The notes: generated from the sequence alone by a model not told the origin. A stretch of DNA of 64,000 nt from Varroa destructor (GCF_002443255.2 NW_019211454.1:32346061-32410060), one strand, 5' to 3'. Counted from the stretch's first letter, positions 24,287-35,708 are shown. Translations and numbers: made by a program.

Positions 24287-25559
24287 CGCTCCGTTCGTAG
24301 TTTGTTGCTTGACGTTTATTTCTCTCTCGGTGTTTCTTGAAGCAATGGCTAAAGCTACTGCCACTGCTGCTTCTCCATGTTGCGCCAAAACAGCTGAGTT
24401 AGCCGATGGCTGGCACTGGAGGTCCAGCCAACACAGATAGGGCTAGCGGATTCAACGCTGCAACCCCCACAATGCTCGCTATGTCAAGCAAGCAGCATGG
24501 GAGGTACTACTGCTCTTGTCAAAGTGTAGACTTCACGACGTTCGGCCAGCCAACTGACCGCAGCATTTGACGGTGGCGGTTTCTAAGACCCAATACGATC
24601 GCCCAGTTCAAGGCTTGACGTCAACAACAACGACAGTAAAAGGGACAGGAACAACAATGACGACGAAGACGCATCGGAACAGCTGACCTAAACAACAGAT
24701 TTCATCTATGCATCTACCTATACATCTATCCATGTAGCCACATTTGTGTGCGTTTGATTGCATTATTCTATCATGCTTTCTTTTCTGCTGTTTATTACTT
24801 TCTGTGCATATCGGTTACTGCGGCACTCAGGCAGGGCTAACCGGAATGAGCTATCAGTATCTTGACGGCATTTTCGGCAACTTGTTCTGCTTCGCTGTCG
24901 TTAAAGTTATCGTCGCCATTCGTTTTTTCGTCATCTTCTGCTGCATCATTGAGCTCATGATTGCCGCGGCATGTCGTCACATTCATCACCCCTTCGCGGT
25001 ACGGTATTGCTTTTCCTCCAGAGCTTTCACAGCCACCAGCATCTAGCGTATCCCATCTGGTGACGGTCTAAGCCGCAGACAGTCCGTTGAGAAATAGTAC
25101 GTGGCCTAACTGCCAGCTCTTGTTCGCAAATCGAAGTGCTCCGCGCCAAACGGCACCTTCTAAAAGACCAAGTATTCAAACCTTTGGATTGGCTCGATAT
25201 ACTTTGCATTGCTAATACCGCGCACTCGCATATAAACGCTGTATCTATTAATGGTCGCGAGTGTGTCTGCCTGTCCCTTGTGACATCCTTTGTGGGTATG
25301 TATGATAACAGACAAGAGCACGACGCTAATAATCTATACGCACGTCCGTGTCTGTGTGGGCCATGCAATCCAGGGAAGTGATACTTGTACAGTTACTGAA
25401 GAGCAATGGCAACGTAACACTTCTGATAACGATTCTTCGCAGCACTATCGAATTGGCCAAATCTGTTTACTGCCGAAGACTGCCTAGTGTGTCATCAATT
25501 ATCCGCCGAGTGAAGCCTGCAAATGTGGCTAACGGCGTATGTTGTCGCCAACAACCACG

Positions 25560-25561
<2 letters not shown>

Positions 25562-25606
<45 letters not shown>
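25562..25606. repeat. Long pure TA microsatellite (about 22.5 units)
   Basis: Forty-five bases of uninterrupted alternating T and A, the longest simple array in the window. It ends in CATGATGACGTC. Confidence 0.95.
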
Positions 25607-25608
<2 letters not shown>

Positions 25609-26088
25609 TGATGACGTCTATTAGAATCGACTAACTAGTCTCGAATGAAATGCGGCAGTGAACAACTTATTTTGGAACGTTTTATCTATCTTTAGGTACC
25701 GCTTGCCCCTTTCCGTACTGTTCAGTTTCTCTGTCAGTGGATTAGTTCACAACTTACGAGTTAAAAACGATGGAAAATAATAATAATTACAAGCAATAGG
25801 ATATCGATTGGCGTACGTATCGCCTTTTATTCGACGTATATATACATCAGCTAGACATACAGCAGCCGTACTAACGTAAACGAAGTGACTCGACGTGAGG
25901 ATAGTGATATGGCGGTAGTTGCAGGAAGGAGTTTTCTTTTCTTAGACTAGCAATAATTGTCCAGGCAGTGATCATTGTCATCCCACGGCTGTTTCCCGTA
26001 CGAATGCCCTGTTAATCCTTCTGCTGCGGTGCGTTCCTCGGCCATCCATTATGACCAGAGGAGCTTCTATTAGAGCCAGAAACTGCAA

Positions 26089-26106
26089 CAGCAGCAGCAG
26101 CAGCAG
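26089..26106 (+). repeat. (CAG)6 microsatellite
   Basis: Six perfect CAG units preceded by GCAACAG. A CTG-bearing tract occurs 250 bases further on. Confidence 0.9.
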
Positions 26107-26355
26107 CTAAAAGCGCCTAGCTGTTTTCGTTGCTGATCTTCGCGTCCCACGTTCTATTATCCTTGCTGAGACTTTGGACCACGAGAACTGAAGGGGTCAT
26201 CGTTCATCAGCCTGTGAGTAAGTGAGCACATGCACGCTCAAAAGAACTCACTCACTGAAACGGAGGGTGGCCGGATACAATCTTCTGATTTTCCAGTACC
26301 ACCAGCATCCTTATTATTATTATGCCTAATAAAAAGCGCTTATATAAACCTATGT

Positions 26356-26393
26356 TGCTGCTGCTGCTGCCGCCGCCGTCACCGTCGCCGCCG
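26356..26393 (+). repeat. Compound TGC/CGC trinucleotide tract
   Basis: Four TGC units are followed by CGC/CGT-type units, giving a 38-base GC-rich trinucleotide tract. In the minus frame it would encode glycine and aspartate repeats and, past its end, serines (a frame is open at 26,252-26,443). In the plus frame it would encode cysteine and arginine repeats. Repeat-derived frames of this kind are usually not genes. Confidence 0.85.
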
Positions 26394-29066
26394 TTTCTGC
26401 CGCTATTCCAGCATAGTATTTGCGTCCATCGCTTCGAAACCAACGTCGGCCCCCTACTTGTCTGTGTTTAGCTCCGTTATCTTCTATTCTGTCCTACGTC
26501 AGCGACCGCAACAGAAGCAGCGGTTATCGTTATTGATGGAGCTTTTGTTGTTTTTTGGCCATTCTGCTACGCTCAATGCTAAATAACTGGACGGCTGAAA
26601 CAACGCCAGTCGAAATAACAGCAACTACCGGCGCGATAGTGAACAAACCAGTACGCCGTGAGCACGCCTCGTTAATGTTTGCCGGGAGATTTTTGCTATA
26701 CGGCTATTGCCGATGCAGTTACTGGGTGGCAGAAGCCGAACGCGACATGGGGTTGGGGGCAGCAGTGGCAAGTGACGTTGTTGTCCACAGCTGCGCGCCT
26801 TCGTTAGCATCGACCGCTGTTAATCGCAAGAACAAAGGGGCAGAGTGAGTGGCTGGTTGAGGGGCAATTGCAGATCGACCACAGAAGCCACCATTTGAAT
26901 ATATCGTTTTAGTGCTGGGGTATAGCGGTGCACAAAATCGCAGGGGTACTCCTAAATGCCGTCCGTTTTGCGACAAAATAGAAGAAGATGGCTACTTCGT
27001 GCTGTGCCGCCGCTTGTGCTTTCCATACGCATATGATTGTATCATGTTGGCTGGTGACCGGCTTGGTCAGTTAACCCTTCATCGTGATTGCTGCTATTAG
27101 TCGCTGCAGCGTCTCCGTCACCCCCGTTACCACTGCTACAGTATGTGTGTGTGTACGTATGAACATATAAAATTGCTGAACACTTGCTGTCTGTTTGCGG
27201 CTTATTGTCGTGGCCGCCAGCGTGAACCAGCCAACTATGCACAGTGCGGGTCATCTCGGGGTTGCGACAGAAAGCATTACCCGGCTGTTGTAGCAGTAGG
27301 TTGTATTGGAAGCAGCAACGGCCGCGAAGACAATAACGGTTACGTCTTGCCTACCGACAAGACTTGTCAGACGTTTTTGCCTTCTCCTTAATTTTGCTTG
27401 CCTCTATTTTTCTCCTTACTGCGTGTACCCGTTGGTGCCATCCCCGTCCGTTCATTTCAGAATCCAACGCGGACAAGAGCATAGGGTAACGCGCGATTGT
27501 GGCTGGACGCGTCTGGTAAAGCCTGTTCTGGGACTGCTTGCTCTCAAATAATGTCGACATATTTCAATCAATCGTAACGGCCGACTATGCAAAACAGATG
27601 ATAAAAGTATAATATAAAGAAAAAAAAGCAAAGATGTCTGTAGATGCTACATAGCTGGGTAACATGAAATATTCAGTCTGCAGTCACATCAACGCCAATC
27701 AATGAAGCCCAAACTCATACGAATTTTTTCTCTGATCTAAGCGATTACTAGAAAAAATGAATAAGTAAGAATTAGAGAGAGAAAACGGATATGGGGATAT
27801 AGAATAGGAACCGCAAGACCAAGGAGCCTGCCCGAACCCAGGACCCTCTGCAGTACCGACAACGACAAGGCGGAATGCCAGGAACCCTTGAGATTGAAGA
27901 AGCAGGCTTATTAGAAATCGAGTAAGATAGAATGAAGCCAGGGCAGATGATCATGGCTATGGTGGTGATGATTATGGTCGAGTCAGCTTCGCCGATCCCA
28001 GCATTGATAAGGAATTGTACCAATGCGTCGTAACGTTAACAGTAGTCTAACAGTCGAGACCCATATCGTCTGAGATACCCATCCTGTTTCGGTTTGTTTG
28101 GGCAGACACAGACAAAGATGCCAGAACAGAAAATACGGCACATAGATTCACATACACACGTGACTCACACAACACGCAGGCAAAGCAATACAAAAGTAAT
28201 CGTAATAGTCGGTGTATTAGCGTTAGCTTAGGCCATCCGAGGCTACCCGATGTTAGGGTAAGCCGAAGAATTGAGCCCTTTGAAAAAGCAGTAGCTAGCT
28301 GCAGTTTCTCAGCGGTGCCTGTGATGCTAACAGTAGCAGCAAAATAAAAGAATCTATTATATTTTCATTGGGCTTCATGGGAGCCCCTGTAGTTGGGGCT
28401 CGCTTATCCCTTGCAGCCGCTGTTATCGCCAATTCTAGTGGAAATCGAGTTGAATTGCCAGATACGAATTCCTTACCTGAGCACCACGCAACCCTCACCT
28501 CCTTCACAGTCGCTCTTAGTGCAGGTAGCATCAGGCCATTCCAACCAAGGGGCCGAAAAACCAAAGCCAATCGCCAAGGGCGCTGTAGCAGCAATACGAG
28601 AATGGATGTAAAAGAGGGCAACTATTCTTGATTTTTTTCTACCGCGCCCGAGGCACCGATGCCAGTCCCGCCCACCTCTGTGCAAATTCGTATAGCTGTA
28701 CATATATACAAATTTCAAAGGGTTCGGGCGGTAACAGAATGGGGGAGACAAGAACAGCGAATGCTTTTACGACTCAAAACTTCTGCAGTGCAGTGGTACG
28801 AAGGAAAGGTGTATTGAAACGCCGTACAAGAACCTGGTCTTAGACGTATACTTAGTGCGACTTCTTATTTCTAAGTTGCACCTGGCAAAATCGTGTACCG
28901 CTAAAAAATAACAAGCATTGCTGCAGTTGCACATACAAGAAAACTAATTTCTTTTTCAACACATTATAGTAAGTTCTTGTTAAATATTCTAGAAAACCGA
29001 AGTCGGGCATTTCTCGTCCGGATAAAGGTACCGTTTGAAATTCAATGTAGCTGACCGTCATTAAAC

Positions 29067-29106
29067 TAGAGAGAGAAAAAGCAGACAGAGAGAGAGGGAG
29101 AGAGAA
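29067..29106 (+). repeat. GA-rich purine tract
   Basis: Forty bases that are nearly all A and G, with two interrupted GA microsatellites. A polypurine tract of this kind can adopt triplex or bind GAGA-type factors, though no gene start is evident nearby. Confidence 0.8.
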
Positions 29107-29371
29107 CTGTGTGCACCCAAGTGAGAACTTTGCGCGTTTACTCCCACGTCGCGTGCATATGTCGGCGGGGAGCGGACACCTGGTACAGGAACAGCAAAAC
29201 GGTGGACAGGAACGTGCATCCCTCAATTGACGCAGGGCATTTGCAGAGCTTAAGAAATGATATTGTTTGCCCCGCAATTATTGACATGGCTCGACAGATA
29301 TCCAACAGAATTAGAATGCTAGCGTTTTCAAGTAATTAAGTTCGCTCGAACGAAGTGGCACTACAATTGTT

Positions 29372-29403
<32 letters not shown>
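29372..29403 (+). repeat. Compound (TA)n(GT)n microsatellite
   Basis: About nine and a half TA units pass directly into six and a half GT units. The transition between the two dinucleotides is clean. Confidence 0.93.
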
Positions 29404-30838
29404 CATTGCATATAGTATTTTCATAATGGAATTTGAGTCTAATCTGTAAATGTACAAATCTACTTTGTATTTATTTGAACTACAAACCGTCATCAATCGT
29501 CGTACTAAGTAAATGCTGCCACTCACATTTTCATTATGGACATATCCTTTTACATAAGTGAATGAAAAGAAAATAACAAATAAAAACGACATTATAAATA
29601 ATGAATTGGACATATAAACAATATTCGACCTGTGTTTGCTCATGCTGTGTTTTCCGGTCCATGCTCTGACCGTTATCGTGATCATAACGATGATTATTAT
29701 GAAAAAGCTGTTATAATGATATCCGGAAACTCACAACACAGCATTTGCCATTTTCGGTCCGTCTGATTCAGCTGGTCAGCAGATTTTCAGCTCTTCCTCA
29801 TGCTATACAGCTCACGACGCTGGCTTCATCCCCCCGTTCGACTATCTCTACCGAACTAAACGATCTATTTAGTCAGTCAATATTATCGATACGTTAATGT
29901 ATAATAGTACGTCATCAATGCCGTATCTCTCTTTTTACTCGCTTTTTTTCTGTGTGGTATCCTCTCATCGTCTCTGAACGCGTTCAGTCGCTGCGAGAAA
30001 GTCTGCTTGTAGTCCAGCATCAATCTGAACACAATGCAGATGGACAATGCATTGTACTAAGCGTTTTTTTATCACAAAATGCGGGGTACTGCATCCCTTG
30101 TAGACCCATAGGTTGGAGGTAAGCGCGCGTATGTTTGTTGATTGCTATAGCATTACAAATTGAACCATATCCTCACGCCGCAAACGTAACTATGAATTAT
30201 CGATTTGCTATAATCTACTAATTACAGAGATCGTAACAAGTAGTGAGATAAGTATGTAAAATAATGCTATACATTTAAATTATTCTTTCGACAACCTTTG
30301 CTCAATAAATATTTTAGTAATATTACATGCCCTATTGAAAAACTTGTAGCCTATTTTGTTGCTAGTGGCAAAAAATGACACTGCCCAGGAGTGGTGCAAA
30401 AAACAGGTCCAAAGAACAGACAGAATCATATCCCCAAAAGCGAAGAGCAGTGAAATCTCAGGCTTGAGGCCACAAGGTCTGCGACAAGTCTAAGTGAATG
30501 AAGGAAATTGGACCATTTTACTTCACTTGCATATCTTTGTTTTTATTAAAACCCTGTTTTATATTTCCAGTTTCGAGTAGACCTGTACAGACGATTAGAA
30601 CGAGTGAAGTTCTAATCCTGCGAATTGGATAACGTTTCTCTTATGAATAAAAACGGCCAGCGGGTTGTTCCGAGAAAGGGATTGGTTGACAGCAGGATCT
30701 CAAGCATTGCTACCACGTAAAAAAAGGCAAGAGAAAGGAATACGCTAAGATACTATCGAGACATTGGAGCGGGCTATTTAGTGAGTGACCTCATTGGACA
30801 ATTCGTTAACTCACCGCTATCCTCAGCACTTCCTTACA

Positions 30839-32790
30839 CTAATCGTGAGCGTTTGCCTGTCGGGCCTTGTCAGCTATTACTGCTCGCACACTGACACCAC
30901 TGCGGACTACTAAGATGACGGCTATGACAGCCCCAGCAGCATCGACTTTTATGCCAAAGACAAGCGAAACCGCACCCGGCTTAAGGCAGTATGTAGCGTG
31001 GCGTGGCGAGTGTGTTCCTTCGCACTCAAACGAACCTCCACTCAGTGAGCGCCCCCTTTTTTTTTCGCGCCCTCCACTTAAATTATACCTGCTGTTCCTG
31101 TTTGTATTCCTGACCCCGTGTTTGTTCACGTCGGAGTGGCCGCCACGTTTGAGTAACTTGACAGACAACGACAACATACGGCTCTATCTATTTAGCCCAA
31201 TGGAACAACAACGAAATAGCAAAGCCTCCTACGTTTGTGCCAGCTAACGCTGTTAGCGCAAGAGTGACAAGCAGGTCTGAACCGGAGAAGAATCGAGCAA
31301 CGGTGAGGACGGCAACGGTAAACAGGGTTTGATGAAGATACTCGATAGTCAAATTATCCTGGCAGTTGGTGGTGATCCCACCGCTCGTCGACTGACCCCG
31401 TGGGTCGACCAAAGAAGAAGGGTGAACAAGAGCCCTTTAGCGATTATAACCGATTGCTCTCGGGTATAAACAGTATGACGATGTACGTTACCGCTGCTGC
31501 TGCCGTCAATTATTAGCGGGATGTATTTTTATTCGAGACAGCCCAGTATATATATAGTGCGCGCGCACGGAAACTAGCGAAACGACCCGGAGGACTATAT
31601 GCTATTTAAACATATGTACACACGATGATAAAGCTTGCCAAAGAAGCAAACGCGGAAGGTCTACACCGTGGAACGTTTTCTGGCGTCTCGCGAATCAGTA
31701 TTAACGAATATGATTAGATAGTACAGGGGGTAGACTATATGAGCAGATACGTAAATTGCACCAGATACACTCTATGCTCGCTGTGATAATGCCTGATGAC
31801 GGCTTCACTTATTAAATAAATTTAGATTCATTGGGTACCATTAGGATTTCACTATGGAGTTGGTGGATTGTGGGGTGTGCACGCGGAGAATAAGCTCAAT
31901 AGATGAGGGTACAACGTCAACCCGAGACATGACCGCTGTTGTTGCTAGATTATTTTCGCAAAGTAGCAAGGGCGGACCTATTGGGCTAACTCTTTTTGCT
32001 GTTTCTGCCAAGTATCACCCCAGCGATTCATTCGGCTCCGTTCGAGGTTTGCTGCGTCTTACTTATTTTGCCACCCCTCCTGCCTGGATAGACACTAATA
32101 CAGATTGTGTCCACCGGCGTTTCATTATTTATCCATGTTTTCCTCTGCCATTCTTATTTCCCGTCTCCGGACTGCATTCTATTTCTACTTTTCCATCAAA
32201 TTCCGCCTATTACCTGTTACCAAATTAATGAACAGCGAACGATAGACCCCACACTTCTCTTTCGTATCACCATCGCTTGCACTCGCTCGCTTGTTCGTCC
32301 ACTCAACGCCAGACGGTTTGGTGGCTTCGTGTGTAATACAACGGCATAGTGGTCAACACGAACTCAGCAACAACAAGAGCAACAACGACAAGAGTATAAC
32401 GGAACAGAAAAGCAGGGAATGAGGACTAAACAACAATAACAAGGGGTTCGAATCTTCCACCAAGTTATTGCTTATTGCTCCATTTCGTTCACAACATGAC
32501 TATGTGTGTCTACGTTCGTCTGTTTACGACAGACCGTCAGGCCGCTGAATCGGATGGAATCACTATGGCATAATGGGTTGTCGCCTCCACCACTGACACT
32601 GACGTAAACGATATCAAAATCCTGCCAGCTCGTTGTCGTTAACAACAACAGCAGAAGAAAACACACTCATATCATTTGCACCCGCGATAACAGGAATACG
32701 TATTTCGAGCTAGTGAATACAGGAACGACAAGGAGAGTTTCTCTGTCGACTGCAATTTCTCAACGTTTGGCTACACGTCCAACTTTTTTG
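30839..32790. other. Non-coding block with short CpG-rich patches
   Basis: Overlapping frames at 30,839-31,247 (both strands) and 31,854-32,228 (plus, 124 codons) have no recognisable domain. The Z-DNA-prone tract at 31,547 is the most distinctive element. A weak tRNA-like pair of boxes (32,343 and 32,442) was examined and rejected. Confidence 0.5.
31547..31568. repeat. TA tract joined to a CG palindrome, Z-DNA-prone
   Basis: TATATATATA (31547-31556) is followed directly by GTGCGCGCGCAC (31557-31568), a perfect 12-base palindrome of alternating purine and pyrimidine. The GC half is a textbook Z-DNA-forming sequence, and the TA half melts or extrudes easily. Confidence 0.8.
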
Positions 32791-32810
32791 TTTCTACTTG
32801 CGATTTTCAG
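32780..32810 (+). promoter_or_regulatory. Strong 3' splice acceptor sequence
   Basis: An extended T-rich run interrupted by few purines ends in TTTTCAG. This is among the best plus-strand acceptors by eye in the window. A second good one ends at 52,781 (TTCTACGACAG). Splice use is not proven. Confidence 0.35.
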
Positions 32811-32875
32811 CCAGCTGCTGTCTGTACAACACGTACAGTTCTTCGAAGCAAAAAACTGCCTGACTTAGATCGACG

Positions 32876-33127
32876 ATGACAACACTCGTGCTTGTGATAA
32901 CAATGGCTCTAACGACGAAAGTAGATTACATTGAAGGAGAAAAAGCTCTGCGTCTCTACAAAAGCCGACATAGCAGAATGCTAAGAGACTGCCCGTTCCG
33001 ATCGGCTACTGAAAAAAATTTCGAAATTGTTCTGGTGCTGGGAGTCAGTTGGGAGGGGGAGTGGGTACCGGTAAAAACTAGTAGGATTCTATGGCGCAAA
33101 AAATCGCGAAATGATATCAAGGTATAG
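32876..33127 (+). CDS. Candidate coding exon, unknown protein (low confidence)
   Basis: A strong 3' splice signal (a T-rich tract then GATTTTCAG, AG at 32809-32810) is followed 65 bases later by an ATG. That ATG opens 83 codons to TAG at 33,125. An AAG/GTATAG donor-like junction sits at 33,121/33,122, just before the stop, so the exon could instead splice onward in phase 0. The first residues (MTTLVLVITMAL) have a short hydrophobic core that could be a weak signal peptide, and the remainder is charged and soluble-looking. I recognise no family. The frame length alone is within chance; the acceptor is what raises it above other frames. The donor is weak (GTATAG), and an upstream exon has not been found. 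Confidence 0.18.
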   Translation: MTTLVLVITMALTTKVDYIEGEKALRLYKSRHSRMLRDCPFRSATEKNFEIVLVLGVSWEGEWVPVKTSRILWRKKSRNDIKV

Positions 33128-33790
33128 TAAAGAGCTTATAACGTGACTAACTAATCACTGGACGGGTTCTACACAGCAGCATTTTAATTTAGGCATAGCA
33201 ACGCGAGACACGCAATTTCTATTTCCATTTATTATATTGTATATAATATTAATTATCTCATGTATTATCCATGTAACGCTATATACATATATGCCCAATA
33301 AGGAATCAAAGGCAGCCTTATTAGTGTAGTCAATCTTTTTCACTGCTCGTATACTAAATGAAAAGTCGTAACAAAAATTTTCTTTATTTGTCGTTCTGTC
33401 CTTTAGTGATTCGCTAAAGCATGCTCGCCATTAGGTTATCAAACAGCGTATTAGTTGGGCCTGTTAGACGCACTAAAGCAAAAAGCTAAATGCGGTGCTA
33501 CGCTAATCCGTGCAGTCCGACCCAAATTAGCCTATCTATTTGGGCCTTCAGTTATGCTGCCATTCAACATTTCAGTTTGGTGTCTCCGTCAGGGAATGGC
33601 CAAATCAATTACCTACAACTAATTTTACCACACAATCAATATTTTTACCGTCGTTGGTAACACCAATCGCCATCGTGTCAACAACAACAACAAACGTAAA
33701 AATCTTTCGTTGAAGAACCACAGCCGGCCAATCCCCCCAAGTAAAGTCAAATACTGAACTCTAGAGACATAGTGGATATGATATTTATAA

Positions 33791-33812
33791 ACGTACGTAC
33801 GTACGTACGTAC
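33791..33812. repeat. (ACGT)5.5 microsatellite
   Basis: Twenty-two bases of ACGT, a self-complementary unit, so each strand reads the same. ACGT arrays are uncommon and contain a CpG per unit. Confidence 0.92.
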
Positions 33813-34425
33813 ATACATGCCGTCGGTGACGCTACTCGACGCTATGCAAAGCGCAAAATTAACGGAATTTTGAGAAAAGAGATTCATCGTACAGCTGCAT
33901 GCTACCAGCATACGACGACAATGATATTTGTTCCGAGTGAAAAAGGAACGGCAAGAAGTAATTGCAGGCTTTTCATGATGGCTGAAACCAGACATTATTA
34001 CGATGTGCTAAAAAATACAGAACAACCACTGAAAACTGTTAGATCGATCCTGTTGATCATCATCTTGATAAACTGCTTTTTTTATTTAAATATTTTTTAC
34101 ATTTCTAGATTTAAACATTCGCGTAAAACAGAAAATGCTATTTTCGTTTTTATCCTAAAAAACACCAAACCAAGTTACGGCCTAATGTAGAACTCTTCTG
34201 TCATTAGGAGTAAATGAAATCCCATTATCGTTTATTAGATCACATTAACTCATAGACAAGTACAAGGCTTTAATTCTGCTAGGGCTAATAAAGTATCAGG
34301 TTATAAACTGTTGAAAGACAGGTTCTTGATGAACGATCTGAATAATATTGATAGATTCGACCGTGATATTTGAAGTGAAGCGTTGTAAATAAAGAAATCT
34401 CTGTTGTGCAGTTTCTGGCTGAACT

Positions 34426-34437
34426 GGTGGCGCCACC
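34426..34437. promoter_or_regulatory. GGTGGCGCCACC palindrome, CTCF-like
   Basis: A perfect 12-base palindrome followed by TTCAGG. The reverse strand reads AAGGTGGCGCC, matching the AGGTGGCGC core reported for fly CTCF. It is one of five TGGCGCCA sites in the window. Confidence 0.3.
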
Positions 34438-35504
34438 TTCAGGTGTTTACAAAGATGGTCAGAGAGGCAACTGCTGATATACTATAATGTTCCTAAAATC
34501 TGGCATAGTCGATAACGCACGATCAATTGTAAACAGAAAGCAACTATGCCTTTTGGGCAATAACCAGTAGCATTAAACCGTAACGCCAAATTAAGCAGGC
34601 CCACACATATAGCATTGAATCTCTCCAGAATGTAGAATGCGTTAACTTATAGAGTACTATTTTCGTGTTGAAATGCCACAATAAGCAGCTATCGATCACA
34701 ACTGCTCCCTGTCTATTTCACCAGTCGTGGACGTAAAGCAAAAAACATTATTCATGTTTGTTTTATTCAGCAGACTGACAGAAAATTACCTTTGACTATG
34801 ACGTACTCTTCGTTAATTAGCATGTTGAAGTTTCTGCTCATACGTACATATAATATAGTAAAACAGTTGGCAACAAACAATATTATAAGTTGTTAATCGA
34901 TACAAGTTGATGTAACATTATCCTCATGGTCAAGAAAACGAACGTTTGAAGTTTCAGTTCGACGATGGCTTTCTGGAGTCGTCCGGCCAACCGAAGTCCA
35001 CGAGTTGAATCGATGAGAACGATTAGACTCAGACAACTTTAAACTACCATTGATTTGGCCTTTCGGAGCATGACAGCAGTGAACTAAGCTTGTTCATGAA
35101 CTACGCTATGTCCAAACACTCGTCAAGGGGTGAACTAGAAAAATAGCATGTGTTACTGTTCGGCTCATGATCACGCCAGCGTCAATACGAGACGATCAGT
35201 GGGCTAAATTAGATTATAGAATTTTACGGATTTAGGGCGTGGCACCGCAGTATATTGTTACTGCGATGGTGTATGCACGAGGCTGTTATCACGGTGTTGC
35301 AAGTTGCACGATTGTAGTTTTTCACTCCGATTGCATGATACTCGTCACAGAGCAGACGACAAATCGGTGAACGAATATGGCCACACATTCAGATAGAACT
35401 CTGAACACTAGAGGAACACAACTCTAGAACACAAACAGGAAAATGGCCAGCGCACAGGGAGGAAGCTATAAAATCGTACGTTTCTCGCTTTTCTGCTTTT
35501 GCAC

Positions 35505-35548
35505 CGCATGCGTGCGTACGTGCGTGCGAGCGAGCGAGCGAGCGAGCG
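35505..35548. repeat. Alternating CG/TG/TA tract plus (GCGA)n array
   Basis: From 35,505 to 35,528 purines and pyrimidines alternate strictly for 24 bases (CGCATGCGTGCGTACG and onward), a Z-DNA-prone run. It merges with a GCGA array of about 5.75 units (35,526-35,548). A TATAAAAT sequence lies about 40 bases upstream at 35,467, but no transcription start or gene can be tied to it. Confidence 0.8.
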
Positions 35549-35682
35549 TGCTGCTATAATATTGCAGTATATAACAGTAACGTATGAAGCAGTGTATAAA
35601 ATGTATGAAAAATGAGTGAATGGTTGACTTTAAATGATTGACTATAGTGCCCTGTGAGGAAAAGAAGCATGTAATCGTGCGT

Positions 35683-35708
35683 ATTTCTGCTTTAACAGGT
35701 AAGTATGG
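35683..35708 (+). promoter_or_regulatory. Candidate recursive splice site (ratchet point)
   Basis: The sequence TTCTGCTTTAACAG/GTAAGTA joins a pyrimidine-rich acceptor directly to a perfect donor, with the junction between 35,698 and 35,699 and no exon between them. This is the arrangement used for stepwise removal of long introns. If used, a plus-strand long intron covers this part of the window. The pyrimidine tract is moderate, with interrupting purines, so the chance explanation is stronger here than for the minus-strand site at 705/706. Confidence 0.35.

Larger units (their letters stand above)
22501..25560. other. CpG-richer block without recognisable gene
   Basis: Frames of 80-117 codons are common on both strands (22,530-22,835 minus; 22,837-23,139 plus; 24,087-24,440 plus; 24,744-25,046 plus, the last hydrophobic). 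None shows a conserved motif. Simple repeats lie at 23,103 (GCTC) and 24,262 (GTT/GTC). Overlap on opposite strands and lack of splice pairs argue against coding. Confidence 0.45.
25607..28700. other. CpG-rich block, trinucleotide-rich, many shadow frames
   Basis: Frames of 60-118 codons are open on both strands through most of the interval. At 28,474-28,482 the minus strand has a good donor-type junction (GCTCAG/GTAAGG) inside an open frame (28,621 to 28,295), but the upstream side has no start or acceptor that I trust. No protein family is recognised. The sequence at 27,290 superficially recalls let-7 but has the wrong seed. Confidence 0.45.
28701..30838. other. Non-coding block, mostly AT-rich
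   Basis: Contains the GA-rich tract at 29,067 and the compound TA/GT repeat at 29,372. A 141-codon frame on the minus strand (28,852-29,277) is the longest in the window. It partly derives from the GA/CT tract, has no recognisable motif and is of chance length. Nothing else is seen. Confidence 0.5.
33151..35440. other. AT-rich non-coding block
   Basis: Holds the ACGT array at 33,791. A plus-strand frame at 33,870-34,190 contains a hydrophobic stretch of about 20 residues made of AT-rich codons, which arises easily by chance. A GGTGGCGCCACC palindrome lies at 34,426. No gene is recognised. Confidence 0.55.

Noticed and set aside
27288..27310. GCAGTAGGTTGTATTGG resembling let-7
   Set aside because: The 5' seed of let-7 (GAGGTAG) is not present, and no flanking hairpin arm matches.
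28852..29277. 141-codon frame on the minus strand, the longest in the window
   Set aside because: Part of it is the translation of a GA/CT simple repeat, there is no recognisable motif, and length matches chance expectation.
32341..32460. tRNA-like boxes: GGCATAGTGGTC (A-box-like) and GGGGTTCGAATC (B-box-like)
   Set aside because: They are about 98 bases apart, the T-stem pairs poorly (AGGG with TTCC), and no acceptor stem or anticodon arm can be drawn.
34313..34335. TGAAAGACAGG resembling miR-71
   Set aside because: Only the seed matches; the remainder differs and no hairpin is evident.
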